Positions 49,079 to 57,883 of a stretch of DNA of 64,000 nucleotides are shown piece by piece. The position numbers and the translations under genes were made by a program. This DNA comes from Entoloma clypeatum (taxonomy: Eukaryota; Basidiomycota; Agaricomycetes; Agaricales; Entolomataceae): the NCBI GenBank assembly GCA_963565915.1, contig OY751494.1:3038001-3102000 (forward strand). Direction: 5' to 3'. Under the pieces are notes generated by a model. The model was not told where the DNA came from, searched no databases, and was given only the letters and a program-made list of their open reading frames with translations. Position 1 is the first letter of the stretch. Every line of letters starts with the position of its first letter.

Positions 49079-52000
49079 TTATCGTGGACGCGATGGATTT
49101 TGCCGATGAAAATCTCGGATCAAGTCTTGAGCGTTCTGAACATTAGTCCGAGGTTCCCATGTGTTCTCTTCTGGGCCATACCCTTCCCATTGGACAAGGT
49201 ACTGGATCTTTCCACGGAATTTCCGAGAGTCTAGGATCGTGGAGACATGGTATTCTTCTCGTCCTTCAACGATGATCGGATCAGGGGCTGGCTTCTTTTT
49301 CTGAATGGCATACTTCAGGGTTTCATATGGTGATAACAGGGTCTCGTTGAACACAGGGTGGATCATCTTCCAAGTTTTGGGAAGATCAAGACGGTATGCG
49401 CTAGCTCCTTTCTTCTCTAGGACTTTGAACGGTCCGTGTTGGAGGGCGTCAAGTTTCTTTGAGGGATGATCAGTCCTGATGTTAGTCCCTTCCAGCCACA
49501 CCTTGTCTCCGATGCGGTAATTCCGAGACGGGCTTCGTCGTGTGTCAACTGTTTTCTTCATCTGATCCTGGGCCTGTTTCAGTGCTGCGTTGGCTTCTTC
49601 TCGTGCCTGTTTGAGTTTTTTCAAGAAGTCGTTTGCTGCTGGATTGGTGTCTTCCAACACAAGTTCTCCCTTCCAAGGATGCAGACCGTAGTTGAGATAG
49701 AATGGTGTGTACTTTGTCGCTTGATGTTCTTTGTCATTGTACTGGAATTCTGCGATTGCGATCCATTCCGCCCAATCATCTTGTAGATGGTTGACAAAGT
49801 TTCGTAAGAACACCTCGGTTTCCTGATGTGATCGTTCGGCTTGTCCATCAGTTTGTGGATGGTATGCAGTGGACAGGTTTCTCTTGATTCCCAACATGCG
49901 GCAAAGTATCTCCATGAACTTCGCAGCGAACTGTGGTCCTCTGTCGCTAATGATCTTCTTAGGGATTCCATGAAGCTTCCATATCTGGTCCCGATAGATC
50001 TTGGCTAATCCTTCAGCCGATAGTTCCACAGTTGTCGGGATGAGATGAAGCATCTTTGAATGTCTGTCCGTGATGACCAGAATTGCGTTCTTCCCATCAG
50101 ATTCTGGTATCAGTCCCACAACGTCAATCCCTATGTCTTCCCATGGTTGACTTGGCGCGGCGTTAGGGTGTAGAGGGGCATGTCTCCTTTGGGGCTGATC
50201 TTGTTACGTTGACAGGTGTCACACCCTTTCACATACTTCTTTACGTCATGTAGGATGGTGGGCCACCAGTAGGTGCGAGTGAGGAGTTCATGTGTTCGAT
50301 ATTGTCCTGGATGTCCTGCCACTGGTGCGTCGTGCGCTTCAAACATCAGTTCTTGGCGCAATTGTGGGTCTGGTGGAACATAGACTCGTTCTCCTGCGTA
50401 GGTGATGCCATTTTCCTGCTGGTACCAGTGAGGATTCTTCTTCAGACCCTGGGCTACTTCTGTCTCCATGCGATTCGAGGCCTTGATGTGTGCGATCCAT
50501 GGGTTTTCGATGGTTGTGATGTTTCCGATTTTGATGGAATCAGATGTTTCACCCCCTTCAAAGAATTGTTCCTCCGTGAACATCTCCATTTGTATCACAT
50601 CTTCTGATTCCAATCGTTTCAAAAATAGCCCCTCCTTGAGCATTTGGTCGCTGTCCTGCGGCTCGAGTTCCGTCTCATACCAGGGTAAGCATGACAGGAT
50701 GTCTGCTTTCGCGTTTGTCTTCCCAGGTACATGTCGCAGTTCGAAGTCATAGTCTTGTAACTTCATCTTCCAGCGCCTCTGTCGTTGATTTAGGTCCTGA
50801 GGACGCCGGAAATACTCCAGGTTTTTGTGATCGGTTAAGATCTCGAAACGTTCCTTGGCTTCAAGTAGATAATGTCGCCAGTCCTTCAGTGCTTCCATGA
50901 CTGCCAAGAGTTCCTTGTCATATATCTCGTAATTCTGTTTGGCCGCGGACATGGTCCGCGACAAGAACGCGATAGGATGCCACTTGTCGTCTTGTTTCTG
51001 TGAAAGTACCGCTCCAATCGCATAACCCGATGCATCGGTTTCGACCCTGAACTGTCCGTCTGGTTTGGGCAATGCCAAGACTGGTGCCATCGTGATTGCC
51101 CATATGAGACCTTCAAATGCTTCTTGCGCCGCTGGTCCCCATGTGAATGCTGTATTCCCCATAAGTGTTGTGAGTGGCTTTGCAATGTTTGAGTATCCTT
51201 CAATGAAGCGTCGATAAAAATTGGCAAATCCCAGGAACCTCTGGACTTCCTTTTTTGATGTGGGTACTCGCCAGTTCTGGATTGTGTCCACCTTTTCAGT
51301 TTCCATCTCAACACGTCCTTCTCCAATGACATATCCCAATATGGGGCATTTCGTTACTTCCCAAAGACACTTCTTCTCCTTTAGGAACAGGTCATTGTCT
51401 GACAGAATCTGCAAGATCTCTTCGGTGTTCCGGGCGAGTTCTTCCTTGGTTTTACCAATAACCACTATGTCATCCATGTAAATCACACAGATGCGCTGAC
51501 AGATCTGATCCCTGAATAGGCTGGCCATCATCCGAGAGAATGTTCCCGGGGAGTTGCAGAGACCGAAAAACATGACCAATGGTTCAAACAATCCTCGGCT
51601 GGTCAGGAAGGCGGCTTTCCATTCGTCACCCTTCTTGATCCGCACGTTATTGTATCCCCACATGATGTCCATTTTGTTGAAGTAGACTGCGTCCTTCAAT
51701 ACATCCAAGAGGTCGTTGATGTGTGGGAGTGGGAATTTGTCCTTAACCGTGAATTTATTGACCGTGCGATAATCCTGTACCAATCATTTGGAACCGTCTT
51801 TCTTGTTAATGAAGAAGCAGGGTGATGCATAAGGGGATTTGGACGGTCGGATCTTTCCAGTTGCCAGGCCTTCATCGATGAATTCGTCCAGTTCTTCTTG
51901 CTCCTTTTGGGTCATAGGATACGTGTTTCCTCCTAGCTCCTTTGGTGCGTCCGGTGTAAGTTCGATGCCGTGGTCCCATTCTCTTTCCTTTGGGATCTTG

Positions 52001-52755
52001 TCAAAGTTTTCTTTTTCAAAGAGATGGGCAAAACGTTCAACGTATGAGGGTCGTTTGGTTGTGGGAGGTGGTGTGGGAGTAACTGCTTCCAATATGGGGT
52101 CTCCAGGCTTCCATTTCTGATCCGATTTCTTGGGCACGTCCTTGTCTCGTACTTCCACCATGCGAACCCGATGTTTGCGACCATTAAGGTTAACCCTGAA
52201 ATCCGAGTGTTTGGTTTGACATGTTGATGGGCACCGGTTGAATGTTACAGCGCCGGTCGTCCAATTGATTGTGGGGTTGTGGTGCACCAACCAGTCAGGT
52301 CCCAAAAGCATGTCCATTCTCCCAATGTCCAATACCATTGCTTCCATGGTTTCCTGGTGTGTTCCTAAGTCCAGCTTGACTTCGGCAAGTTTTTCTGCTT
52401 TCTGTTGTCGGTTCGGCGATCCATCCGCATTTAGGATTGATATGGGCTTTATTCCACGTGTGGGAAGGTTCTGTTCGCGTACTATTCTGGGATGGATACA
52501 TGTGCATTCACATCCGCTATCAACCTCGGGTCGAATGGCCTTTGGTCCTCGTCGTGTTTTGATCTGAGCTTGCAGCTTGATCTCTCGTCGTTTCAGAGGT
52601 TTATCTCCCTTGACAATCTTAGTTGATGCAACGGCTCGCTTTGCAGGGATAACATAAGTTATATTGTCTGTAGCTGCACCAGGCAAGCGAGTTCGTTTAA
52701 TGGATAAGGGTCGCGACTTAGCGTCGTTTAATCGGACCCTTCGGGAAAATCCTTC
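49079..52755 (-). pseudogene. pol: pol of chromovirus 1 (protease, RT, RNase H, integrase, chromodomain), broken
   Basis: The frame opens at 52,755, overlapping the end of gag in the -1 frame. Protease carries RPEVDSGCECTC (D-S-G). RT follows with the catalytic VIYMDDIVVIG; RNase H has VETDASGYAIGAVLSQ; integrase has an H-H-C-C finger (ending GCDTCQRNK) and the DDE blocks VITDRHSKM and [18 protein letters not shown]. The chromodomain near 49.1-49.25 kb reads [20 protein letters not shown]. Defects: an in-frame TGA at complement of 51,784-51,786 just before LVQDYR, consistent with a mutated CGA, and a one-base frameshift near 50,185-50,195 between the integrase finger and core. Confidence 0.9.
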
Positions 52756-54283
52756 TCATCGGTCTCTATGGTGATGGTTTCATCATCATCGGTATCTCCA
52801 TCAGACACCTTCCTAATCTTTCCAGAGTTCTTCTTCAGCTTACGGCAGTTGCGTGTGATATGTCCTTCTTGGTCGCAGTTGAAACACTTACGACCATCTT
52901 TCTTCTTTGGGGCTTTGCAGTCTTTGGCAAGGTGACCAAAGCGCTGACAGTTGTAGCAATGGGCTACTCCTGCTTTGTCGATCTCCATGGCTTTGCCTTG
53001 ACCACCATAAGTGGTGCCCGATCCGGTGCGTGTGTCGCCACCCCTTCAGATGACTAATGCATGTCCCTCCATCTGTCGTCCCTTGTTTCGGATCTCCTTT
53101 GCGTAATCAGTGTACGTCTTGCCATCGCTAGCCACTTGTTCAGAAATTCTGCGGTTGACGTTCTTTTCCAGGATGTATTTCCCAGTTTCTTCGCCAAGGT
53201 TTGACAGCTTCAAGAGCTCTTCGAATTCGTCCAAGAATTCGTTGATGGTGCGTTTCTCCTGTTTCAGGACTTCCAGTCTCGCCTTGGCCGCTGCCGACTT
53301 GTTGGCAATAGAGAATCACGTAGCGATGTCGTCTGAGAACCCTAACCAGGTGATGTTCTCGCCATCGGTGGCAAGGTCGTCTAACTTGTTGCTGGCCCAG
53401 TGTTTACCGGACCCTTCCATCATGCGGGATAACACCGCAAGAATTTTCTGATCATCGGACAGGCCCTTCTGGAACCTGATGTATAATTTGGTGGCTTTCC
53501 ACCACTCGTCGAAGGTGTGTCTGTCTTTGAACATCCCAGGATCTTTGATGATCTTGGATGTATCCATTGTTTGTACTGTCGGTGCTTCTGCCATGTCTAG
53601 AACCTGCGGAGTAGGAGAGGTGTCGGATTGTTGGGATGAAGATGGGGTTCGGGATACAGATAGGGGTTGAAAATCAGTCCCTGTTCTAGGCGTCTGTTCG
53701 GTATCTGACTGCGCGGAGTCAAAAGTAAATTCGTCAGGGGACTCGTCGGCGGAATCGGTGGCAAAACGTTCGGGGTATTTCCTCTGTAGATCTCTAAGGA
53801 ATCTCTGTTCCTGCGCGTCTGTTGGTCGCGAGAAGGGGTCAAGTCTCTCGTTTCGTGCCCAACGGTTGTACTCGGTCTGTTGCTCGTCGGTGGTGAAGTG
53901 GGCGTAGATCTGCTGCTTCGAGTAAGACGTGGTGATGCGGCTCTGGGACGTCTCGATGTGAGCGTCCTAATCAATCTTCTGATAACGGTTGTCTGGACAC
54001 CGATAAACTCTCTGATCTCTGTGATCCGACCTGTCTGAGGTCCTTCTTGAACGCGAAAGCTTTCGAGTTCGTTCTGTCGGGCGTTGTAACACGCGATCTG
54101 GTGTTGCCGAGCAAGATGGATGCTCTCTGCTATCTCGCCATGGGGGCGATGCTCGTCGTTGTCTAGTTCTTCGTCAAGCACCTGCTGTAGGATGCGACGG
54201 ATCTCCGATTCGATATACTGCTGGATGAGTGTAAAATCGATACTGTCTCGAGGACTTAGCTCCTCCTGTCGGGCTTCTGGCAT
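52728..54283 (-). pseudogene. gag: gag of chromovirus 1, broken
   Basis: Starts at ATG complement of 54,281-54,283 (MPEARQEELSPRDSID). A helical N-terminal region leads to a frameshift near 53,970, after which the frame continues through KQQIYAHFTTDEQQTEYNRW and a capsid-like segment MAEAPTVQTMDTSKIIKDPG. The nucleocapsid end has two zinc knuckles, CYNCQRFGHLAKDC and CFNCDQEGHITRNC, and an acidic tail. TGA stops interrupt the frame at complement of 53,313-53,315 and 53,043-53,045. Each is one C-to-T change from CGA. Confidence 0.85.
52744..52752 (-). promoter_or_regulatory. Candidate -1 frameshift motif, chromovirus 1
   Basis: GGATTTTCC on the element strand lies just before the gag stop. 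Pol becomes open in the -1 frame immediately upstream (after a TGA), so any slip must occur in about 30 nt containing this motif. The same nine bases occur at the same place in chromovirus 2. It is not a textbook X-XXY-YYZ heptamer. Confidence 0.4.
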
Positions 54284-54372
54284 GCTGAATGGGTTACTGG
54301 TGAAGTTTTCAAAGAAGCGCGACGTCTTGACTCGTCTGGTAGTTGCTCTCTTCGCTCTGGGCGAACCTAACG

Positions 54373-54383
54373 AGATTTAGCAA
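54373..54383 (-). promoter_or_regulatory. Self-priming primer-binding site of chromovirus 1
   Basis: On the element strand the internal region starts AG then TTGCTAAATCT. These 11 nt are the exact reverse complement of AGATTTAGCAA inside the LTR (complement of 54,459-54,469). The site does not begin with TGG and so does not fit the 3' CCA end of a tRNA. This is the arrangement of Tf1, whose RNA folds back on its own 5' end to prime reverse transcription. Confidence 0.72.
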
Positions 54384-54385
54384 CT

Positions 54386-54755
54386 TGTTATGCGTAACAA
54401 ACCGTTCCAAGGTTTGGGCAGAGTATGCAGGAAGATGGAAAGGCGAAGAGCAATGTGATTGCTAAATCTAAGGAATGTAGCTATGGTACATGAGGTTTAT
54501 ATAGTACTGACTATGAGCGGTAGCGAATGAGTCAGTAACTGTGGAAGGCAGTGCGCATGAGTAAGGCGACTGCGGAAGGCTATGCACTAATGAGTAAGCT
54601 GACTGCGGAATGAGTCAGACAGCTGCAGAAAGCGAGTCAGCGCGGGAGTGAAGTATACTAAAGGAAATAAAGTATAATACGATATGTGTAAGCGGGGGCC
54701 GATGAGTAAAAGTGAAAAAGTAAGCGTATACATCCGTAGTCGTTAGTCCGTAACA
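54386..54755 (-). repeat. LTR of chromovirus 1, 5' copy
   Basis: 370 bp. It holds U3, a TATATAAA box at complement of 54,496-54,503, a predicted RNA start at complement of 54,469, and about 84 nt of R-U5 before the internal region. It differs from the other copy by seven transitions, six at CpG. Confidence 0.95.
54496..54503 (-). promoter_or_regulatory. TATA box of chromovirus 1
   Basis: TATATAAA on the element strand, its first base 34 nt upstream of AGATTTAGCAA, the segment complementary to the primer-binding site. In Tf1 that segment is the 5' end of the RNA, so the spacing fits a TATA-directed start exactly there. Confidence 0.6.
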
Positions 54756-54904
54756 GGTAAGGGAGGGTAAGGGTGAGGATCAGAATTTCTTACCCTCTGA
54801 AAACCCGCACTGTTCAGACGGGTTTGGAGGGTCACATGATGTTTGGTTGAGCCAAACAATCAACAACCAACAAGTTGAAGTTGATGTTGATACTTTTATC
54901 CCCC

Positions 54905-55396
54905 CTACTCATGCCCAGCGGCCCCTACACACGTCGACTTATGCCCACTTGTGTCGACTCATGCCCACTCTTGTTGACTCACACCCAATGGCCCCCCATC
55001 ATGCATAATGGTCCCCCTTCTTGCCCAATAGTCCCCCATCCTGCCTAACGGCCCCTACTTGCATTGACTCGTGCCCAATGGCCCTCCCTTCGTGCCCAAC
55101 AGTCCCCACTCATGCCCAACAGTCCCCCGTCGTGCCTAACAGCCCCCCTTCACGCCCAACGGTGTCCACTTGTGCCCAACAGCATCCAATGGCCCCCCTT
55201 CATGCCCAATGGCCCCCCCTTCGCGCCCAACAGCGTCCACTCATGCCCAACGGCCCCTACTCATGTCGACTCATGCCCAATGGCGTCCAACAGCCCCTCC
55301 TTCGTGCCCAATGGTCCCCTGTCATGCCTAACAACCCCCCTTCGCGCCCAATGGCGTCCACTCATGCCCAACGGCCCCCCTTCGTGCCCAACGGCC
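54905..55396. repeat. Degenerate minisatellite inside the hAT element
   Basis: Around twenty-five units of about 18-22 bp with core CATGCCCAACGGCCCCC and variants with GTCCACT and GTTGACTC. Open frames across it are periodic artefacts (repeated Pro-Asn/Ala-Gln words). It lacks the identical repeats and unique spacers of a CRISPR, which fungi do not have. Confidence 0.8.
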
Positions 55397-55404
55397 CCAC
55401 TCAC

Positions 55405-55903
55405 TAGTGTTTTGAAGTCCAGTCTCAAAGACCTAGAACTGGACTAGAACCAGACTGGTAAAGACTGGTGAGAGACTGGACTGCAGTCTCAAGTTTCAGA
55501 TTTTTGAGGATTGACCAGTCTCAGGTTCTTCAAATTTTGGAAAAAAAGAAGACTGGTTCAATACCAGTCTTGATTTGAGACTCAAAAAATGTAAACTGGT
55601 CATAGGTTCACACAGGTTCATATAGGTCCACATAGATTTTGTTCATCAAAGCTTCTATAAAATGTTTTGAAATGTGTTATAAATGATACTTTGAAACAGT
55701 TTTAATAAATTGGATAATAATCAGTTTAAACCAGTTCGAACCAGTCCTGGTTTACTTTTTTGAGAAAGGAAAGACTGGTTCACCAGTCTTTGACCAGTCC
55801 AGTCCTGGTTTCAGTATTTTGGAGAAACCACTCAACCAGTCTTGGTTCTAGGTTCTTAATTTTTTGGGCAAAAAACCGGACTGGACTGGACTTTCAAACA
55901 CTA
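55405..55903. mobile_element. hAT MITE, 499 bp
   Basis: Ends are TAGTGTTTTGAAGTCCAGTC and, reverse-complemented, TAGTGTTTGAAAGTCCAGTC (18 of 20 identical). A perfect 8-bp duplication CCACTCAC flanks it at 55,397-55,404 and 55,904-55,911. Inside, GACTGG/CCAGTC words repeat many times in both orientations, like hAT transposase-binding subterminal motifs. There is no coding capacity. It sits within the minisatellite of the larger hAT element. Confidence 0.9.
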
Positions 55904-56154
55904 CCACTCACGCCCTCTTGCCTAACGGCCCTCACCATTCCCCACCCTCCCATACTTGCCCACTGCCACCACCTACCTGTCTGCCAAATGGTGTGGGAGG
56001 CAAAGGCAGTGGCTAGAGAAGGGGAGGAGTGAGGAGAGTTGCACATCCACCCCCACAAGGTCCGCGATGGCACGCAGCGCGCAGACAGGCTGCATAGCAC
56101 CAAGGGTGTCTACCCTTGTGTGCTGTCCTGCGGGTATTTCGTACCCCTGCATAC

Positions 56155-56567
56155 TGTAAGGGCAACCACTTTCACTTTTCCTTTCTTTTCTATTCCACCA
56201 TCTCCGATGTCCTCTGATTGGATCCGCTGCCTCTGACATCTTATCCACCTCTCCACATCCAACGACTCCGCGCCCATCCGCTACTCTGCACATTGGATCA
56301 CAGGTACTATCATTCATCTTGTTTCCATTCATCCCCCATCCCTACTCCCAATCATTGCTCATCATTCATACGTCTCGTTTTATCTCTTATTTCATATCTC
56401 ATTTTACTATTTATCTAACTAGTGTGCAGGGGAATCCTTAGAACTTTCTCTTTGGATCTCCCTTGCAAGGCATGTGTTGTATTACTTATCAGACTGCTCA
56501 ATCTAAACTTTGGATCTCCCTTGCAAGTATCTGAGTTCGAGTCTTGGATTGTAAGGTCGCTCTTACA
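56155..56567 (+). repeat. LTR of chromovirus 2, 5' copy
   Basis: 413 bp. Contains TATTTAT at 56,408-56,414 and the predicted RNA start AGAACTTTCT at 56,440. An exact 20-bp direct repeat CTTTGGATCTCCCTTGCAAG occurs at 56,450-56,469 and 56,508-56,527 in the R-U5 part. Confidence 0.95.
56408..56414 (+). promoter_or_regulatory. TATA-like box of chromovirus 2
   Basis: TATTTAT starts 32 nt upstream of AGAACTTTCT, the segment complementary to the primer-binding site. The spacing matches a TATA-directed start at that segment and mirrors chromovirus 1. Confidence 0.5.
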
Positions 56568-56569
56568 GT

Positions 56570-56579
56570 AGAAAGTTCT
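56570..56579 (+). promoter_or_regulatory. Self-priming primer-binding site of chromovirus 2
   Basis: AGAAAGTTCT, two bases after the LTR, is the exact reverse complement of AGAACTTTCT at 56,440-56,449. As in chromovirus 1, the site is offset by two bases and lacks the TGG of tRNA-primed elements. Confidence 0.7.
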
Positions 56580-56728
56580 CATTTAATTGGACCAGGTCTG
56601 ATTGCATTGTTGTCATGATTCTGCGCTTCGGAGTAGCTTCGTCCGTGTTTGACTCTGATACATCTCCCACCCCTTCCAGTTCTTCTAACTACCTCTCCAT
56701 AACTGGTGATTTTGCTCTGCGCATAGTA

Positions 56729-57883
56729 ATGGACAATCCCCATCACCTTGAACAGCTTGAGCACAAGTTCCAGGAACAACGTCAAACTCTCGCCGATATC
56801 TCCACTCAACTTGACCAACTTCTTCTCGCTTTCAATGCAATACCTGCTCCCGCTCCGCCACCTGTCCTACCTGCTCCCGCACCCACTATTATACCCACTC
56901 TGCTCGCTCCGGCCAATCCTGGCATGCGTTGAGCAAAACCTGCCAATCCGTCAGACTTTGGCAGATCACGCGCAAATGGCTGGACCTTTCTAAACTCCTG
57001 TGAATTGTTTATGGGGCTGGCTCCAGAACAGTTCGCAGACGACCACACTAAAATTTATTGGGCCTTATCTTTCATGAAGAGTGGACGCACAGCACGCTTT
57101 GCGGATCACATTATCCGACAGGAGTGGAGGACCGGTGCTCCACCTTATCGGACTTGAGTGGACTTCCACGCAGTCTTTACAGCGGAGTTCACTCTGAAGA
57201 ATGAGAAACAAGATGCGAGACTGATTCTCGAAGGAGAATCCTATTATCAAGGTCAACAGGATGTCGAGACCTATATTGGTGAGTTCAAAGACTACATTGA
57301 CAAAGCGGGCTATCAGGAGGATACCAACATCGTACTCAAATTCTGCCATGGTCTCCATTCCAACATTCAGAACGAGATTGCCACCCTGACCCACAGATGG
57401 CCTGCGGATGGCAACCCCGATGAGTGGTACTCTGCAGCACGAGTCAATGACAACAATAGGATTGCCAACAAAGCCAACAAAGCCACTGCTCCGACCCACA
57501 CATCTGCCTTCCGCAACGTTGTCGGACCAAGAGTACCTGGCACCTCAGTATTCCCTCACCCCTACATTCCATTCACTCCACGTACAGCTCCGCTTGCATC
57601 CGCATCTGCTCTGCCAACAAGGGACCCTAATGCAATGGACATTGATACTTCATGCATTGAAGGCAAGAATGCCAATGCATGCTTCAGATGTAACAAAACG
57701 GGCCACTTTAGTCGTGAATGCCCCCTTCGCTTCGACATTTGCTTCATGACAATGGAGGAGCAGGATGAGTTTGTTATGGAACAACTCGTGGTCAAGGACA
57801 CAGTGGAAGACAACTCCATTCTGCCCACGGAGTCTGCGGAGTCGGAGGGAGAACAGGAGGATTTTCCTCCCCACAATGAGTGA
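56729..57883 (+). pseudogene. gag: gag of chromovirus 2, broken
   Basis: An ATG at 56,729 (MDNPHHLEQLEHKFQEQRQT) is favoured; an in-frame ATG at 56,615 is also possible. After a proline-rich hinge the frame hits TGA 56,930-56,932, then reads a capsid segment (FLNSCELFMGLAPEQFADDH) to a second TGA at 57,155-57,157, where the Gag family normally has a tryptophan before VDFHAVFTAEF. It then stays open through YIGEFKDYIDKAGYQ and a single knuckle CFRCNKTGHFSREC to the natural stop at 57,881-57,883. The tail is acidic. Confidence 0.88.
57859..57867 (+). promoter_or_regulatory. Candidate -1 frameshift motif, chromovirus 2
   Basis: GGATTTTCC, identical to the motif at the gag end of chromovirus 1, lies 16 nt before the gag stop. 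In the -1 frame it leads to pol after a TGA at 57,877-57,879 that may itself be a mutated CGA. Confidence 0.4.

Larger units (their letters stand above)
48186..54755 (-). mobile_element. Chromovirus 1: full-length Ty3/gypsy LTR retrotransposon
   Basis: 6,570 bp, flanked by the 5-bp duplication GGTAA (48,181-48,185 and 54,756-54,760) and bounded by two 370-bp LTRs with TGTTA...TAACA ends. On the minus strand the order is 5' LTR, primer-binding site, gag with two CCHC knuckles, protease, reverse transcriptase, RNase H, integrase, chromodomain, an extra small frame, polypurine tract and 3' LTR. The chromodomain places it among chromoviruses (Tf1/sushi-like side). The LTRs differ at 7 of 370 positions, so insertion is fairly recent. 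Gag and pol are broken by three TGA stops and two frameshifts, so this copy is not autonomous. Confidence 0.93.

Noticed and set aside
54373..54385. tRNA-primed primer-binding site for chromovirus 1
   Set aside because: The sequence after the LTR does not begin TGG and I could not match it to a tRNA 3' end, whereas an exact 11-nt LTR complement exists.
54905..55396. Regular short repeats resembling a CRISPR array
   Set aside because: Units are tandem and degenerate with no constant-length unique spacers, the composition is eukaryotic minisatellite, and no cas genes are present.
55021..55447. Two overlapping frames of about 127 codons
   Set aside because: They are periodic translations of the minisatellite, open because the repeat lacks stops.
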